From: Prosopocoilus inquinatus
Lineage: Eukaryota > Arthropoda > Insecta > Coleoptera > Lucanidae
Reading direction: 5' to 3'
NCBI GenBank assembly: GCA_036172665.1
Contig: CM069880.1
Span: 2,792,501 to 2,856,500 of the forward strand
Length of the DNA: 64,000 nucleotides
The notes beneath the pieces were generated by a model, which saw only the letters and a list, made by a program, of their open reading frames with translations, did not search any database and had not been told where the DNA came from. Positions within the stretch are counted from its first letter, which is position 1. Each line of letters opens with the position of its first letter. This document shows positions 63,001 through 64,000 of this stretch, piece by piece. Both the position numbers and the translations under genes were made by a program.

Positions 63001-64000
63001 GCTTCTGCTGCGTCCGTAGACTTTGTATCTCACATCAGAGTTACTGGAGTCCATCGTAACGCCAAATAACATGATAGATGTGTAAGGATCGATTAGATAC
63101 ATCACAGGAACAACGCTAATGCGTGTTGTTTCGTTTAAAACTATTTCCAGCTTCTGCTGCGTCCGAGAACTTCGTATCTCAAATCAGAGTTACTGGAGTC
63201 CATCCAAACGTCAAATAACATGTTAGATAAGTAAGGATCGTTTAGATACATCACATGAACAACGCTAATACGTGTTGTTTCGTTCAAAACTATTTCCAGC
63301 TTCTGCTGCGTCCGAGAACTTTTTATCTCACATCAGAGTTACTGGAGTCCGTCCAAACGTCAAATAACATGATAGATGAGTAAGGATCGATTAGATACAT
63401 CACAGGAACAACGCTAATACGTGTTGTTTCGTTCAAAACTATTTCCCGCTTCTGCTGCGTCCGAGAACTTTGTTTCTCACATCAGAGTTACTGGAGTCCG
63501 TCCAAACGTCAAATAACATGATAGATGAGTAAGGATCGATTAGATACAACACAGGAACAACGCTAATATGTGTTGTTTCGTTTAAAACTATTTCCAGCTG
63601 CTGCTGCGTCCGAAAATTTCGTATCTCACATTAGAGTTACTGGAGTCCATCGAAACGTCAAATAACATAGTAGCTAAGTAAGGATCGATTAGATACATCA
63701 CTGGAACAACGCTGATACGTGTTGTTTCGTTCAAAACTATTTCCAGGTTCTGCTGCGTCCGAGAACTTTGTTTCTCACATCAGAGTTACTGGAGTCCATC
63801 CAATCGTAAAATAACATGATAGATGAGTAAGGATCGATTACATACATCACAGGAGCAACGCTAATACGTGTTGTTTCGTTTAAAACTATTTCCAGCTGCT
63901 GCTGCGTCCGAAAATTTCGTATCTCACATTAGAGTTACTGGAGTCCATCGAAACGTCAAATAGCATGACAGATAAGTAAGTATCGATTAGGTACAACACA
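63001..64000. repeat. irregular satellite to the window end, re-entering a larger HOR
   Basis: Ordinary mixed monomers. The TCCGTAGACTTTG / CCATCGTAACGCC unit also occurs at about 57,661. The last roughly 70 bases (GAGTTACTGG through AATAGCATGACAG to GTACAACACA) repeat 58,930-58,997 at an offset of 5,003 bp (33 x 149 + 2 x 43). No gene or foreign sequence is seen. Confidence 0.75.

Larger units (their letters stand above)
1..64000. repeat. 149-bp tandem satellite array (about 429 monomers, one orientation)
   Basis: Successive occurrences of GGATCG lie 149 bp apart (75, 224, and onward) across the whole window, always on the same strand. Setting monomer position 1 at GGATCG, the conserved blocks are GGATCGATTAGATACATCAC (1-20), AGGAACAACGCTAAT (21-35), GTTGTTTCGTT (40-50), AAAACTATTTC (52-62), TGCGTCC (73-79), GTTACTGGAGTCC (104-116) and CAAATAAC (127-134). 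The 80-103 and 117-149 stretches carry most of the subfamily differences. My hand-counted consensus has 31 C, 28 G and 9 CpG. Monomer length is close to a nucleosome core, as in many centromeric satellites; a centromeric role is inference only. No unique flank is reached at either end. The single non-satellite interruption is at 3,657-3,860. Confidence 0.98.

Noticed and set aside
1..64000. CRISPR array
   Set aside because: There are no unique spacers between repeats; the whole 149-bp unit is repeated and varies by point changes, which is a satellite and not repeat-spacer structure.
1..64000. Telomeric or ribosomal RNA repeats
   Set aside because: No short G-rich telomere-like tandem repeats and no conserved rRNA sequence blocks were seen; the 149-bp unit resembles neither.

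Overview
The whole window is one satellite DNA array with no recognisable gene. About 429 head-to-tail copies of a 149-bp monomer run in a single orientation from base 1 to base 64,000, so both array ends lie outside. I hand-counted a consensus of about 40% G+C with 9 CpG per monomer, against about 5.8 expected from base composition. This points to a eukaryotic centromeric, pericentromeric or heterochromatic satellite in a genome, or at a locus, without strong CpG loss (an invertebrate would fit). The family is not one I recognise, and species cannot be read from the sequence. The monomer is close to the length of DNA in a nucleosome core. Because 149 is not a multiple of 3, adjacent monomers are read in different frames and almost every frame closes; the few 60-91 codon frames occur where a stop was mutated or an indel shifted the frame.

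Monomers fall into diagnostic subfamilies that recur in fixed order, giving nested higher-order repeats (HORs). Layout: 1-10.58 kb, older irregular HORs with 10-, 15- and 18-monomer spacings, holding the one foreign insertion. 10.58-24.19 kb, three near-identical tandem copies of a 31-monomer unit (4,631 bp). 24.2-31.4 kb, a mixed zone with 20-monomer (2,980 bp) and 16-monomer (2,384 bp) duplications. 30.25-48.74 kb, an 8,040-bp segmental duplication built of 21-25-monomer sub-units, with later gains and losses of 2 or 3 whole monomers. 48.74-58.9 kb, irregular array that mirrors the left flank, including a 1.1-kb block identical in layout to bases 1-1,110. 58.9-64 kb, a 12-monomer HOR (1,831 bp, 2.1 copies) carrying a private 52-bp partial-monomer insertion and a 9-bp deletion.

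The only clearly non-satellite DNA is about 204 bp at 3,657-3,860. It is a perfect 71-bp inverted repeat around a 26-bp spacer, followed by a 37-bp unique tail, flanked by a 13-bp exact direct duplication of satellite target. It looks like a recent insertion of a fold-back element. A second, much smaller inverted structure (12-bp arms, at 12,757) is satellite sequence copied back on itself, and it marks every 31-mer unit.

The pattern is what unequal exchange, gene conversion or replication-based amplification is expected to produce: sharp duplication edges, size changes in whole monomers, and private indels carried along as passengers. There are no operons, RNA genes, CRISPR arrays or enzymes here.
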